NCBI GenBank assembly: GCA_020248405.1 | Contig: JADCHQ010000030.1 | Coordinates: 1 to 48,325 of the forward strand | Origin: Rhodocyclaceae bacterium | Lineage (GTDB): Bacteria; Pseudomonadota; Gammaproteobacteria; Burkholderiales; Ga0077523 | Length of the DNA stretch: 48,325 nt | Direction: 5' to 3' | Part shown: one piece after another, positions 31,553-39,691 of the stretch | Numbering within the stretch: position 1 is the stretch's first letter | Layout of the letters: each line of letters opens with the position of its first letter | Made by a program: the position numbers and the translations under genes | The notes under the pieces: model-generated | What the model was told of the DNA's origin: nothing | The model's input: the letters and a program-made list of their open reading frames with translations, nothing else | Databases searched by the model: none

Positions 31553-33496
31553 TCACTGGAGGACGCTCGCAGAGGGTGCGAGTTCACCGGGGCCGCGATC
31601 ATCGGCATCGTCGATGGGGTGCGGGTGGCGAAACAGACGGCCCAGCCCGTATTCCACCCCAATGCCGGATAGCGTGGCAGCCACTTCCGGGGTTTCGATA
31701 CTCTTCGCGATCAATCCCTTGGAAATGCTGCAGCCGAGATCGCACAGCGCCTTCACGAACACCGGGTCGGATTGGTTGGCCGCCAGGTCCCGGGAAACGC
31801 AGCCGTCGAGCTTAAGAAAATCCACGTCGAACCGGCGCAGATGCTGGAACGACGTGAAGCCAGAGCCGAAGTCGTCCAGGGAGAACTCGCAGCCGATCTG
31901 GCGCAGGTCCTTGATGAAGCCCTTGGTGACACTGACCTCCGTCAGCGCCGCCGACTCGCTCACCTCAAACACCAGGCGATGGCGAACGGGCCCGGCATGC
32001 TGGAGCAGGGCAAAGAGACGGCGCGTCCAGTATGGGTCGGAGATGCTCACATGGGAGAGGTTCACGAAGTGCTTGAGGGGTGAGCCTCCTGGCGCTTCGA
32101 GGCGCTTGATCAGGCTTTCCACAACCAGCAGATCGATTTGCTGGATCATTCCCAAGGACTCGGCCGGATCGAGAAACTGGCCGGGCAACAGCAGCTTGCC
32201 GTCCGGATCCCGCAAACGCGCCAGGACCTCCTGGTGCACGATCGTGCGGTCGGCAAGGCGAACCACGGGCTGTACGAAAAGCACCAGCCGGCCGTCGCGG
32301 ATGGCCCCGTGCAGTTGCTTCGCCCACAGCGCGTGGAGAGTGGTCGACTTGAGCGCTTCGCCGCCCTGGCTGTACACCGCCGCGCGATTGCGGCCCAAAT
32401 CCTTGGCTTGATGAAGGGCCACGTCGGTCGCTGCCAGCAGCGTCGTGGCGTCTCCGCCCTGGAACGGATACACCGCAATGCCTGCGGAGGCCGTGAGCCT
32501 GTGGGCACGGCGTTCCTGGCCGGTCTGCAGCGGGAAGTGGCGTACCCGAGACAGCAGCGCTTCCGCAACGTCCACCGCTTCGGCACGCCTGGCGCCATGC
32601 ACCCGCACGGCGAAGGTATCGCCGCCGATGCGAAATACCTCGCCTCCGTTATCCAGCGCCGACTCGCGCAATACACCGCCGATGGCCTTGATGACCCGGT
32701 CCGCCTCGCGGTAACCCACAGTGTTGTTGAAGTTCCGGAAATGGTCGAGGTCGATGAAGATCACCGCGCCCGTCTCCTCCGGGCCCATGGTGTCTTCCAG
32801 CGCGCGCTGCAAGCTCAGCCGGTTGGGCAGGCCCGTGAGTGCGTCGTGCAGGGAGAGACGCTCCATGCGCTCGGTGGCACGGTGTGACTCGGTGACGTCA
32901 CGAAGACTGCCGCGAATCCCGCTAACGCCGCCCCGCGCGTCGCGCAGAAGCTCGGCGCTGATGCCAACCCAGCGCTCGGTTCCATCGGCCGCGGTGAGGG
33001 CAGTGAGGCGATGCCGCACCACCCCGTATTCTCCAAGGAGGGCGAGCAAGCGGCGATTCGCCTCAGCGCCCTCCACCAGGTCGAAATCGAACAAGCTGCG
33101 GCCGATCAACGCCTGGGGCTTGGCGCCAAGCAGGGATTCGGCTGCGCCGCTGACGAAAGTCAGGCGTCCCAGGGGGTCCGCGGTCCAGATGAGGTCAAGG
33201 CAGCTCTCCACCAGCGTGCGGTAACGCTCCTCGCTCTCCACCAGAAGTTCAACGACACGAGGGTTGCGCAACAGCCCCAGGGGGGCGGCGCTGCCAGCCT
33301 CGTCCGATCGCTCCCCGCGGGCCGCGGCCGCCTCTGCCAGCGCATCCACGACCTCCCGCGCGTAACGGCGATGGCCACCCTCCGTGCGCCGTGCAACGAG
33401 CACCCCCAGGGCGTCCCACCGGCGCAGCTTGTCGATCCCCACTCCGAGGATGTCCGAAACTTCCTGGACACTGTACTCGCCGTTCGCCCGCGTCAT
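31553..33496 (-). CDS. MerR-type HTH / PAS / degenerate GGDEF / degenerate EAL regulator
   Basis: A 647-aa protein with an unusual domain order. Residues 7-52 form a MerR-like winged helix-turn-helix (SVQEVSDILGVGIDKLRRWD, then RRTEGGHRRY). A PAS domain spans about 86-205, GGDEF about 212-378 and EAL about 385-628. The GGDEF signature is GGDTF (291-295) and no RxxD inhibitory site precedes it. In the EAL domain EAL is EVL (423-425). N479, E511, D541, D542 and K562 are kept, but the AEGVET motif is AKSIET (K598 at the position of the general-base Glu) and the QGY Gln is L618. Cyclic-di-GMP synthesis or hydrolysis is therefore doubtful; binding plus DNA binding is plausible. A start at 33535 would add 13 residues. 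Confidence 0.85.
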   Translation of the reverse strand: MTRANGEYSVQEVSDILGVGIDKLRRWDALGVLVARRTEGGHRRYAREVVDALAEAAAARGERSDEAGSAAPLGLLRNPRVVELLVESEERYRTLVESCLDLIWTADPLGRLTFVSGAAESLLGAKPQALIGRSLFDFDLVEGAEANRRLLALLGEYGVVRHRLTALTAADGTERWVGISAELLRDARGGVSGIRGSLRDVTESHRATERMERLSLHDALTGLPNRLSLQRALEDTMGPEETGAVIFIDLDHFRNFNNTVGYREADRVIKAIGGVLRESALDNGGEVFRIGGDTFAVRVHGARRAEAVDVAEALLSRVRHFPLQTGQERRAHRLTASAGIAVYPFQGGDATTLLAATDVALHQAKDLGRNRAAVYSQGGEALKSTTLHALWAKQLHGAIRDGRLVLFVQPVVRLADRTIVHQEVLARLRDPDGKLLLPGQFLDPAESLGMIQQIDLLVVESLIKRLEAPGGSPLKHFVNLSHVSISDPYWTRRLFALLQHAGPVRHRLVFEVSESAALTEVSVTKGFIKDLRQIGCEFSLDDFGSGFTSFQHLRRFDVDFLKLDGCVSRDLAANQSDPVFVKALCDLGCSISKGLIAKSIETPEVAATLSGIGVEYGLGRLFRHPHPIDDADDRGPGELAPSASVLQ

Positions 33497-33865
33497 GGTT
33501 TCTCGCAAAGAAATAAAAAGCCGGGGTTGATTCATGCCCCGCCACCGAAGGCCCCACTGCCTGAGGCGCCAATTTGTTCGGGTGAATCGCCGTACCAGGG
33601 GGCCGTGCACTGTGCAGGCTGCCCGTAACCGGAGGACTCACGGGCGGGATGGCCGGACGTCTTTTTCGAACGTCGGCGCCTGTCTAGATTCACGATGTTA
33701 TGTGTAAAGCTTAGCACCGGAGCTCTGGCTGTTTCCAGCGTGGCGGGTGGTCAGGGCGGCGAGGCTTGGTCTCGGCGCGCAGGGCCCGGGCTTCTGAGGG
33801 CTGGATCAGGCGCTCGCTAACGGGGAGGCGCTCGCTTAGCCGCCGCATCGGCCCGGCCGCAGGCA
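33497..33865. other. intergenic region between divergent EAL gene and htpG
   Basis: No protein gene is supported in this stretch. It contains the weak minus-strand promoter candidate above. It also has a direct repeat AGGCGCTCGCT at 33808-33818 and 33826-33836 (18-nt period) shortly before the htpG heat-shock promoter. The repeat could be a regulator site or chance in GC-rich DNA. Confidence 0.4.
33681..33708 (-). promoter_or_regulatory. possible promoter for the HTH-GGDEF-EAL gene
   Basis: On the minus strand TTTACA (33708-33703) and TAGACA (33686-33681) are 16 nt apart, upstream of the start at 33496. The match is moderate and the implied leader would be about 180 nt. Low confidence. Confidence 0.22.
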
Positions 33866-33893
33866 CTTGAAGCGCGGCAGGGCGGCCCCATAT
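33866..33893 (+). promoter_or_regulatory. sigma-32 (RpoH) heat-shock promoter of htpG
   Basis: CTTGAAG (33866-33872), a 13-nt spacer and CCCCATAT (33886-33893) match the RpoH consensus CTTGAAA-N11..15-CCCCATnT almost perfectly. Transcription would begin near 33900, about 30 nt before the htpG ATG. Since htpG is a classic heat-shock gene, the assignment is consistent with the context. Confidence 0.75.
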
Positions 33894-33931
33894 CCTTGCG
33901 CGTTTGTCCTTTGATGCGACCGAGAGATGCC

Positions 33932-35842
33932 ATGACCACCGAAACCCTGTCCTTCCAGGCCGAAGTCCGCCAGTTGCTGGACCTGATGATTCACTCGCTG
34001 TATAGCAACAAGGAGATCTTCCTGCGCGAGCTGGTCTCCAACGCCTCCGACGCAGCCGATAAGTTGCGCTTCGAGGCCCTGGCCGACCACAAGCTGTGGG
34101 AAGACGACCCCGAGCCGCGCATCCGCGTGCGCTTCGACAAGGCGGCGCGCACCATCACCATCTCCGACAATGGCATCGGCATGTCGCGTGACGAGGTGAT
34201 CCAGCACATTGGCACCATCGCCAAGTCCGGCACCCGCGAGTTCTTCGGGTCGCTCACCGGCGATCAGGCCAAGGATTCGCGGCTCATCGGTCAGTTCGGC
34301 GTGGGCTTCTACTCCTCCTTCATCGTGGCCGAGCGTGTCACGCTGGTCACACGCCGCGCCGGCCTCGGGTCCGATCAGGGGGTGCGCTGGGAATCCTCTG
34401 GCGCTGGCGAGTACACCCTCGAGCCGGTGGACAAGCCGTCGCGGGGCACCGACGTGGTCCTGCACCTGCGCGAGGGCGAGGACGAGCTGCTGGCCGGCTG
34501 GAAGCTGCGCGAGATCCTGCGGCGCTACTCCGACCACATCACCGTGCCCGTGCTCATGGAAAAGGAGAGCTGGGACGAGGCCAAGGACGCCCAGGCGAGC
34601 ACTGGTGAAGAGGAGCAGGTCAACCAGGCCTCGGCCCTGTGGGCGCGAGCCAAGGCCGAGATCTCCGAGGAGCAGTACCAGGAGTTCTATCGCCACGTGG
34701 CCCATGACTTTGAGGCGCCGCTCGCCTGGGTGCACGCCAGGGTGGAGGGCCGCCAGGAGTTCAACCTGCTGCTGTACGTGCCGGCGCGCGCGCCTTTCGA
34801 CCTGTGGGACCGCGAGCACCGCCACGGCGTGAAGCTCTACGTTCGCCGGGTGTTCATCATGGACGATGCCGAGCAGCTTATGCCTGCCTACCTGCGATTC
34901 GTGCGCGGCGTGATGGATACCCAGGACCTGCCGCTCAACGTCTCGCGGGAGATCCTTCAGCAGTCCCGCGATCTGGAAGCCATGCGCAGCGGCGCCGTGA
35001 AGAAGGTGCTGGGCCTGCTCGAGGACCTGGCGGAAAAGGACAAGGACAAATACGCCACCTTCTGGGGCACCTTCGGCCGGGTGCTGAAGGAGGGCGTCGG
35101 CGAGGATGCGGCCAACCGCGAGCGCATCGCCAAGCTGTTGCGCTTTGCCTCCACCCGCGGCGACGGCGACGTCCAGAACGTTTCGCTGGCCGATTATGTG
35201 GCGGCCATGAAGCCGGGACAGGATCGCATCTACTACGTCACCGCCGACAGCCACGCCGCGGCGCGCAACTCTCCCCACCTGGAGATCTTCCGGCGCAAGG
35301 GCATCGACGTGCTGCTGCTGTCCGACCGGGTGGACGAGTGGCTGGTCTCCAGCCTCACGGAGTTCGCGGGCAAGCCCTTGCAGTCGGTGGCCAAGGGCGA
35401 CCTCGACCTGGGCGCGCTCGAGGACGAAGCGGAGAAGAAGGCCCGCGAAACCGAGGCCGAGCAGATGAAGGGCCTGGCGGAGCGGGTGGCCAGGGCCCTG
35501 GGCGAGCGTGTGAAGGAAGTGCGTATCACCCACCGCCTCACCGATTCGCCCGCCTGCCTGGTGGCCGATGCCCACGCCATGGGCGGCCACCTCGAGCGCC
35601 TGCTGCGCGCCGCCGGCCAGGCGGTGCCGGGTTCCAAGCCCATCCTCGAAATCAACCCCGGGCATCCGCTGGTGAAACGCCTGGACGCCGAGCCCGAGGG
35701 CGAGCGCTTCGCCGACTGGAGCCATGTGCTGTTCGACCAGGCCCTGCTGGCCGAGGGCGGCCAGCTGGAGGATCCGGCGGCCTTCGTGCGGCGGGTGAAC
35801 GGGCTGATGCTCACCCTGTCCTCCGGCGCGCCGGCCGGCTGA
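33932..35842 (+). CDS. htpG: molecular chaperone HtpG (Hsp90)
   Basis: HtpG is the bacterial Hsp90, an ATP-driven dimeric chaperone. The 636-aa protein has the GHKL ATPase domain (about 1-230) with the catalytic Glu/Asn region [17 protein letters not shown], the ATP-lid motifs DNGIGM and GQFGVGFYS, a middle domain containing [11 protein letters not shown], and a C-terminal dimerisation domain. The ATG at 33932 gives the usual [20 protein letters not shown] start; an upstream in-frame ATG at 33914 is less likely. It is driven by a sigma-32-type promoter. Confidence 0.97.
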   Translation: MTTETLSFQAEVRQLLDLMIHSLYSNKEIFLRELVSNASDAADKLRFEALADHKLWEDDPEPRIRVRFDKAARTITISDNGIGMSRDEVIQHIGTIAKSGTREFFGSLTGDQAKDSRLIGQFGVGFYSSFIVAERVTLVTRRAGLGSDQGVRWESSGAGEYTLEPVDKPSRGTDVVLHLREGEDELLAGWKLREILRRYSDHITVPVLMEKESWDEAKDAQASTGEEEQVNQASALWARAKAEISEEQYQEFYRHVAHDFEAPLAWVHARVEGRQEFNLLLYVPARAPFDLWDREHRHGVKLYVRRVFIMDDAEQLMPAYLRFVRGVMDTQDLPLNVSREILQQSRDLEAMRSGAVKKVLGLLEDLAEKDKDKYATFWGTFGRVLKEGVGEDAANRERIAKLLRFASTRGDGDVQNVSLADYVAAMKPGQDRIYYVTADSHAAARNSPHLEIFRRKGIDVLLLSDRVDEWLVSSLTEFAGKPLQSVAKGDLDLGALEDEAEKKARETEAEQMKGLAERVARALGERVKEVRITHRLTDSPACLVADAHAMGGHLERLLRAAGQAVPGSKPILEINPGHPLVKRLDAEPEGERFADWSHVLFDQALLAEGGQLEDPAAFVRRVNGLMLTLSSGAPAG

Positions 35843-35928
35843 CAGGGGCAAGGCGGGCGGTTGGCGAACTCCCCCGGGGTCGGAGCGGTCTTTAGGCCTT
35901 CAGTTCACCCACCCGGGAGCGCCCTTCC

Positions 35929-37587
35929 ATGTCTTCGCCCCAAGTCGCCACCGTCCGCGCTCCCGCGGGCGGCCTGATGGGCTGGATCGACCGCAATATC
36001 GTCGATCTCGGCCGCCAGTTGCAGTTGTCCTACCTGCCGCCGCTCATGGTGTACATGGCCGCGGGCATCTCGGGCCTGACGGGAATTGCCGGCACCTTCT
36101 TCGTCAAGGAGTACCTCGGGCTCACGCCCGCGGACCTGGCGGCCCTGGGTTTCTGGGCGGGCTTGCCCTGGGTGCTGAAGATGCCTCTGGGCCACCTGGT
36201 AGACCTGCTCTGGAAGCGCAAGAGCCTGCTCGTCTACACCGGGGCGCTGCTGCTTGCCACCAGCGTGCTCATCATGGTGGGGCTGCTCACCGACCGGGCG
36301 GCCATGGAAGCCATCATGCCGGCCAATCGCTGGTTCGTGCTCTCGGCGCTGCTGGCGCCGGTGGGCTACGTGCTGCAGGACGTGGTGGCTGACGCCATGA
36401 CCGTGGAAGCGGTGCCGCGTTTCGATGACCAGGGCAAGCCGCTGGACGGAGCGGCGCTTCGCCTCGGCCACACCACCATGCAGACGCTGGGCCGGGTGGC
36501 CATCGTGGGCGGGGGCATCCTGGTTTCCATCGTCAATGTGGCGCTGTTCGCCGACGCGGCTGCGCTCCCGGAGGCGGCCAAGCTCGCCAAGTACCGCCAG
36601 ATTTACACGCTGGCGCTGATCATCCCCCTGGTGTCCGTGCTTGGGGTGGTACTGGCGGGGCATTTGCACCGGCGCGAGGCGCGGCGGTTGCGTGATCGCG
36701 GCCTCTCCGCGGTGGAGGTGGACCGGGAGCTTCACGGGCACCTGGAACGCCCGCCGGTGAACTGGTGGATCCTCGGCGGCGGCCTGGCCTTCGCCGCCCT
36801 GTCCATTGCCATCGGCTCATCCAATGTGCGCTTCCGGGAGGAGATCATCTTCACCGTCTCCATGGGCATCGTGCTGTTCCTGATGCTGCGCTTGGTGCGC
36901 GAACTCGACCCCGTGGCGCGCCGCACCCTGGTGGGCACCGCCCTGGTGATCTTCGTCTTCCGAGCCATGCCCGGGCCCGGAGCGGGCGCCTCGTGGTGGA
37001 TGATGGATGAGCTGCGTTTCGACGAGCCCTTCTTCAGCAAGCTTTCCCTGATCGGTTCCTCCCTGGCGCTGCTGGGCATGTTCCTGTTCCGCCGCTTCAT
37101 GGCCGAGCGCTCCATCGCCTACACGGTGGGCTTCCTCACCATCGTGGGTACCATCCTGGCCCTGCCCAGCCTCGCCATGTATCACGGCTTCCACCACTGG
37201 ACCGCGGCGCATACCGGCGGCGTGGTGGACGCCCGTTTCATCGCCGTCATCGACACCGCCCTCGAGTCGCCCCTGGGGCAGGTGGCCATGATCCCTATGC
37301 TGGCGTGGATCGCCAACTCGGCACCGGACCGCCTCAAGGCCACCTACTTCGCGGTCATGGCCTCCTTCACCAACCTCGCCCTGTCGCTGGCGCAACTGGG
37401 CACGAAGTACCTGAACCAGATCTGGACCGTGCAGCAGAAAACCAAGGACCAGGCCACCGGCCTGGTGAAGACGCCCGCCGACTACAGCCAGCTGGGCGAT
37501 CTGCTCCTCGTCTCGCTGGTGATCGGGCTGGTGGTGCCCATGCTGGCCATCGCCTTCGTGCGCGCCACGCGCTTTCGCAGCGCCTGA
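35929..37587 (+). CDS. BT1/folate-biopterin-type MFS transporter
   Basis: A 552-aa membrane protein with about 12 transmembrane helices. The pattern FVKEYLGLTPADLAALGFW, then PWVLKMPLGHLVDLLWKRK, then QDVVADAMTVEAVPR resembles the BT1 (folate-biopterin transporter) branch of the major facilitator superfamily, known from trypanosomatids, plants and cyanobacteria. A hydrophilic central loop (about 245-275) is basic. The substrate cannot be deduced; folate, pterins or another organic anion are possibilities. It starts 86 nt after htpG with GGGAG upstream and stands alone. Confidence 0.72.
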   Translation: MSSPQVATVRAPAGGLMGWIDRNIVDLGRQLQLSYLPPLMVYMAAGISGLTGIAGTFFVKEYLGLTPADLAALGFWAGLPWVLKMPLGHLVDLLWKRKSLLVYTGALLLATSVLIMVGLLTDRAAMEAIMPANRWFVLSALLAPVGYVLQDVVADAMTVEAVPRFDDQGKPLDGAALRLGHTTMQTLGRVAIVGGGILVSIVNVALFADAAALPEAAKLAKYRQIYTLALIIPLVSVLGVVLAGHLHRREARRLRDRGLSAVEVDRELHGHLERPPVNWWILGGGLAFAALSIAIGSSNVRFREEIIFTVSMGIVLFLMLRLVRELDPVARRTLVGTALVIFVFRAMPGPGAGASWWMMDELRFDEPFFSKLSLIGSSLALLGMFLFRRFMAERSIAYTVGFLTIVGTILALPSLAMYHGFHHWTAAHTGGVVDARFIAVIDTALESPLGQVAMIPMLAWIANSAPDRLKATYFAVMASFTNLALSLAQLGTKYLNQIWTVQQKTKDQATGLVKTPADYSQLGDLLLVSLVIGLVVPMLAIAFVRATRFRSA

Positions 37588-37621
37588 GGAACCGCCGCGC
37601 CGTCTCCGTGCTCAAAACGAC

Positions 37622-37639
37622 GCATTCCGGTCGGAATGC
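37622..37639. promoter_or_regulatory. 18-bp dyad GCATTCCG-GT-CGGAATGC
   Basis: A perfect 8-bp inverted repeat with a 2-bp centre lies 46 bp upstream of the small secreted protein's ATG. The tight spacing is more like a protein-binding operator than an RNA hairpin. No recognised regulator motif is matched and no clear promoter overlaps it. Confidence 0.4.
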
Positions 37640-37685
37640 CTGCGTCACGTGGCGCGGCGGGGTTCATTTCGAACAGGAGGAAATC

Positions 37686-37937
37686 ATGCTTCGCATTCTC
37701 GCGGCCGCTGCGGGCGGCGCTCTGGTGCTCGCGGCGGGTATTGCCCAGGCAGGCGAGTTCGGGGATCACTGTGCTTGGGGTCTCGCCAATGGCAAGAAGG
37801 TCAAGACCGACTGCTCCGTGAACTACACGGGGCCCGATGGCAAGACCTACTGTTTTGGCGGGGAGATGGGCAAGTGGAAGTTTGCCGCCGACCCCGAGAA
37901 GTACATTTCCGCCGCGGCCGAAACCTACAAGAAGTGA
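37686..37937 (+). CDS. small secreted YHS-like protein
   Basis: An 83-aa precursor with a clear signal peptide (MLRILAAAAGGALVLAAGIA, cleavage near QAG at residues 21-23), which predicts a mature periplasmic protein of about 61 residues. The mature part has three cysteines (in DHCAWG, TDCSV and TYCFGG). The ending GPDGKTYCFGGEMGKWKFAADPEKYI resembles the YHS fold (GKxYYF, then F-x-x-DPExY), often linked to metal binding or metal enzymes. AGGAGG lies 6 nt upstream of the ATG at 37686. Function unknown. It is followed by a terminator-like hairpin and preceded by a dyad, so it looks independently controlled. Confidence 0.75.
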   Translation: MLRILAAAAGGALVLAAGIAQAGEFGDHCAWGLANGKKVKTDCSVNYTGPDGKTYCFGGEMGKWKFAADPEKYISAAAETYKK

Positions 37938-37944
37938 AGTCTCG

Positions 37945-37968
37945 CGGGCCGGCCCGGGTGCCGGCCCG
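37945..37968 (+). terminator. terminator-like hairpin after the YHS-like gene
   Basis: CGGGCCGGC (37945-37953), loop CCGGGT and GCCGGCCCG (37960-37968) form a perfect 9-bp GC stem 7 nt after the stop codon. It is followed by TGTTCC rather than a full T-run. Termination is likely but may be inefficient. Confidence 0.55.
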
Positions 37969-38046
37969 TGTTCCGTGCCCGGAGCCACGGCTTCGGCAAT
38001 GGTCGGTCCCACCGAATGCCGCCGTGATTGCGCGTCGTTAGAGCCC

Positions 38047-38532
38047 TTATTCGGGTTCGGGTTGCGGCAGACGCCGTTTCTTGTAGAGGCGGGCCGCCTC
38101 GGCCACCTGCGCGGGCGTCATGCGCTCGGCCACCAGCTTTTCCCGCAACTCGCGGGCTTTCCACCAGCCATTTGACGCAGCAAGACTCAACCACAGGTGA
38201 GCCTGCACCGGATCGGCGGCAACGCCGTCGCCCCTCAGGTACATGTTGCCGAGCAGGAACTGGGCGTGGGCATGTTCACCTTCGGCCGCGGCCCGCATGT
38301 GGCGCGCCGCAACGGCAAGATCGCGCTCCCCACCCTCGCCGCGCGCGTTCATGAGGCCCAGGTGGTAGAAGGCCACAGCGCTGCCGCCGCGTGCCGCGGG
38401 TTCGAGCAGGGCCCGCGCCTCCTCGAAACGTCCGGCGGAATGGTGCGACAACGCCTCCGCCACCGCAGTCTCGTCATCTGCGGCGAGGGCTGCGGTGCAG
38501 ACTGCCAACACCAGCAAGGCGGCGCGCCACAC
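38047..38532 (-). CDS. Sel1-like repeat protein, secreted
   Basis: A 161-aa precursor with a signal peptide (MWRAALLVLAVCTAALA, cut before ADDE). About three Sel1/TPR-like repeats cover residues 30-135 (for example AVAFYHLGLMNARGEG and AHAQFLLGNMYLRGDGVAAD). Sel1 repeats form helical solenoids for protein contacts, here in the periplasm. Translation probably starts at GTG 38532. It is third in a minus-strand set, 13 nt after the DUF2970 gene. The specific partner is unknown. Confidence 0.75.
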   Translation of the reverse strand: MWRAALLVLAVCTAALAADDETAVAEALSHHSAGRFEEARALLEPAARGGSAVAFYHLGLMNARGEGGERDLAVAARHMRAAAEGEHAHAQFLLGNMYLRGDGVAADPVQAHLWLSLAASNGWWKARELREKLVAERMTPAQVAEAARLYKKRRLPQPEPE

Positions 38533-38545
38533 GGTCCTTGAAGCC

Positions 38546-38749
38546 TCAGTGCGTCACCAGCCAGACCACACCCAGCAGCGCGAGCACGAACAGCAGCGCG
38601 CCCACCAGACCGCCGATTACCACCTGCACTGGCGTGATGCGCACCGCGTCGCGCTGGTAGTCGCCGCTGCGGCGGATGCCCAGAAAGCTCCAGAACACCG
38701 CCTTCGCCACCATCAGCGGCGAGGCCGAGGATTCGCGCGGCTTGTCCAT
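38546..38749 (-). CDS. DUF2970 small membrane protein
   Basis: A 67-aa protein with one C-terminal transmembrane helix (about residues 42-65). The pattern AVFWSFLGIRRSGDYQRD, then ITPVQVVIGGLVGALLFVLALL, matches the DUF2970 family of proteobacteria, whose function is unknown. The ATG at 38749 overlaps the upstream crotonase gene's TGA by one base (TGATG), so translation is coupled; a GTG at 38764 inside that gene is a less likely start. Confidence 0.75.
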   Translation of the reverse strand: MDKPRESSASPLMVAKAVFWSFLGIRRSGDYQRDAVRITPVQVVIGGLVGALLFVLALLGVVWLVTH

Positions 38750-39561
38750 CAGCGGCCCTGCCACGGGGGCATGGGCCGCTTGTCGGTGAAGGCCGCCACA
38801 CCCGCCTGGGCGTCCTCGCCCATCATGTTGCAGGCCATGGCCTCGGCAGCCATGCGGTAGGCCTCCTCCACGCCGGCTTCAAGCTGCGGGTAGAACAGCC
38901 GCTTGCCCGTGGCCACCGCCAGCGGGCTCTTGGCAATAATGGCACTGGCGAGGCGGCCCACCTCCTCGTCGAGCCGCTCCAGGGGCACGACGCGGTTCAC
39001 CAGCCCGAAGTCCCGTGCTGTGGCGGCGTCGATGAATTCCCCGGTCATCAGCATTTCCATGGCGCGCTTGCGCGGCACATTGCGCGTCAGCGCCACGGCG
39101 GGCGTTGAACAGAACAGCCCCACGTTGATGCCCGAGGTGGCGAAGCGCGCGCTGTCCGAGCACACCGCCAGGTCGCAGGCGGCTACCAACTGGCAACCGG
39201 CGGCCGTGGCGATGCCGTGAACCCGCGCGATCACCGGCTGAGGAATGCGGGCCAAGGTGAGCATGAAACGGCTGCACTGTTCGAACAACGCGTCGTAGAA
39301 GGATCGCTCCGCGTGGGCGCGCATTTCCTTCAGGTCGTGGCCGGCGCAGAAGGCGGGGCCGCTGCCGGCGATCACCACCACGCGTACCGTGGCGTCGTTA
39401 CCGATGGCCTCCAGCTGCGTCTGCAAATCCGCGAGCAGCGTGGCCGACAGGGCGTTGTACTGGCTGGGACGGTTAAGGGTGAGCGTGGTGATGCCGCCCG
39501 CATCGGCGCGCAGCAGCAGCGGCGAAGCGGCGGTGGCCGGGCGGTCTGTGACGGTGCTCAT
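38749..39561 (-). CDS. crotonase-fold (enoyl-CoA hydratase-like, ECHDC3-type) protein
   Basis: A 270-aa crotonase superfamily protein. The oxyanion-hole regions AFCAGHD (70-76) and HGIATAAG (115-122) bind the CoA thioester carbonyl. Both catalytic glutamates of true enoyl-CoA hydratases are missing: the equivalent of Glu144 is Q124 (in AAGCQLVAACD) and of Glu164 is G144 (in FATSGINVG). The sequence resembles the ECHDC3-like subgroup, so hydratase activity is doubtful. ATG 39561 is preferred over an in-frame GTG at 39585. It heads a minus-strand operon with DUF2970 and Sel1 genes. Confidence 0.88.
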   Translation of the reverse strand: MSTVTDRPATAASPLLLRADAGGITTLTLNRPSQYNALSATLLADLQTQLEAIGNDATVRVVVIAGSGPAFCAGHDLKEMRAHAERSFYDALFEQCSRFMLTLARIPQPVIARVHGIATAAGCQLVAACDLAVCSDSARFATSGINVGLFCSTPAVALTRNVPRKRAMEMLMTGEFIDAATARDFGLVNRVVPLERLDEEVGRLASAIIAKSPLAVATGKRLFYPQLEAGVEEAYRMAAEAMACNMMGEDAQAGVAAFTDKRPMPPWQGR

Positions 39562-39602
39562 GGCGTGTGATCCCTCGATGTTCACTGAAGGCGGTGAACA
39601 GA

Positions 39603-39608
39603 ATTATA
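39603..39608 (-). promoter_or_regulatory. perfect -10 box (TATAAT) for the crotonase operon
   Basis: The minus strand reads TATAAT at 39608-39603, about 42 nt before the ATG at 39561. No convincing -35 hexamer is seen at 16-18 nt, so the promoter may depend on an activator. Confidence 0.3.
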
Positions 39609-39691
39609 GGCGCCCGATGCGACGGCCCGGCGGAGATGACAGGGCCGCGGCGGCCGTGGCACAGTGAGGTTTCCGCCCACGCCTTGTCGCC

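Noticed and set aside
33808..33836. Direct repeat AGGCGCTCGCT as an iteron or CRISPR-like unit
   Set aside because: Only two copies, short and GC-rich; no array or origin features nearby.
33836..35851. 671-codon open frame antisense to htpG
   Set aside because: Shadow of htpG; composition and position give no support, and the sigma-32 promoter points the other way.
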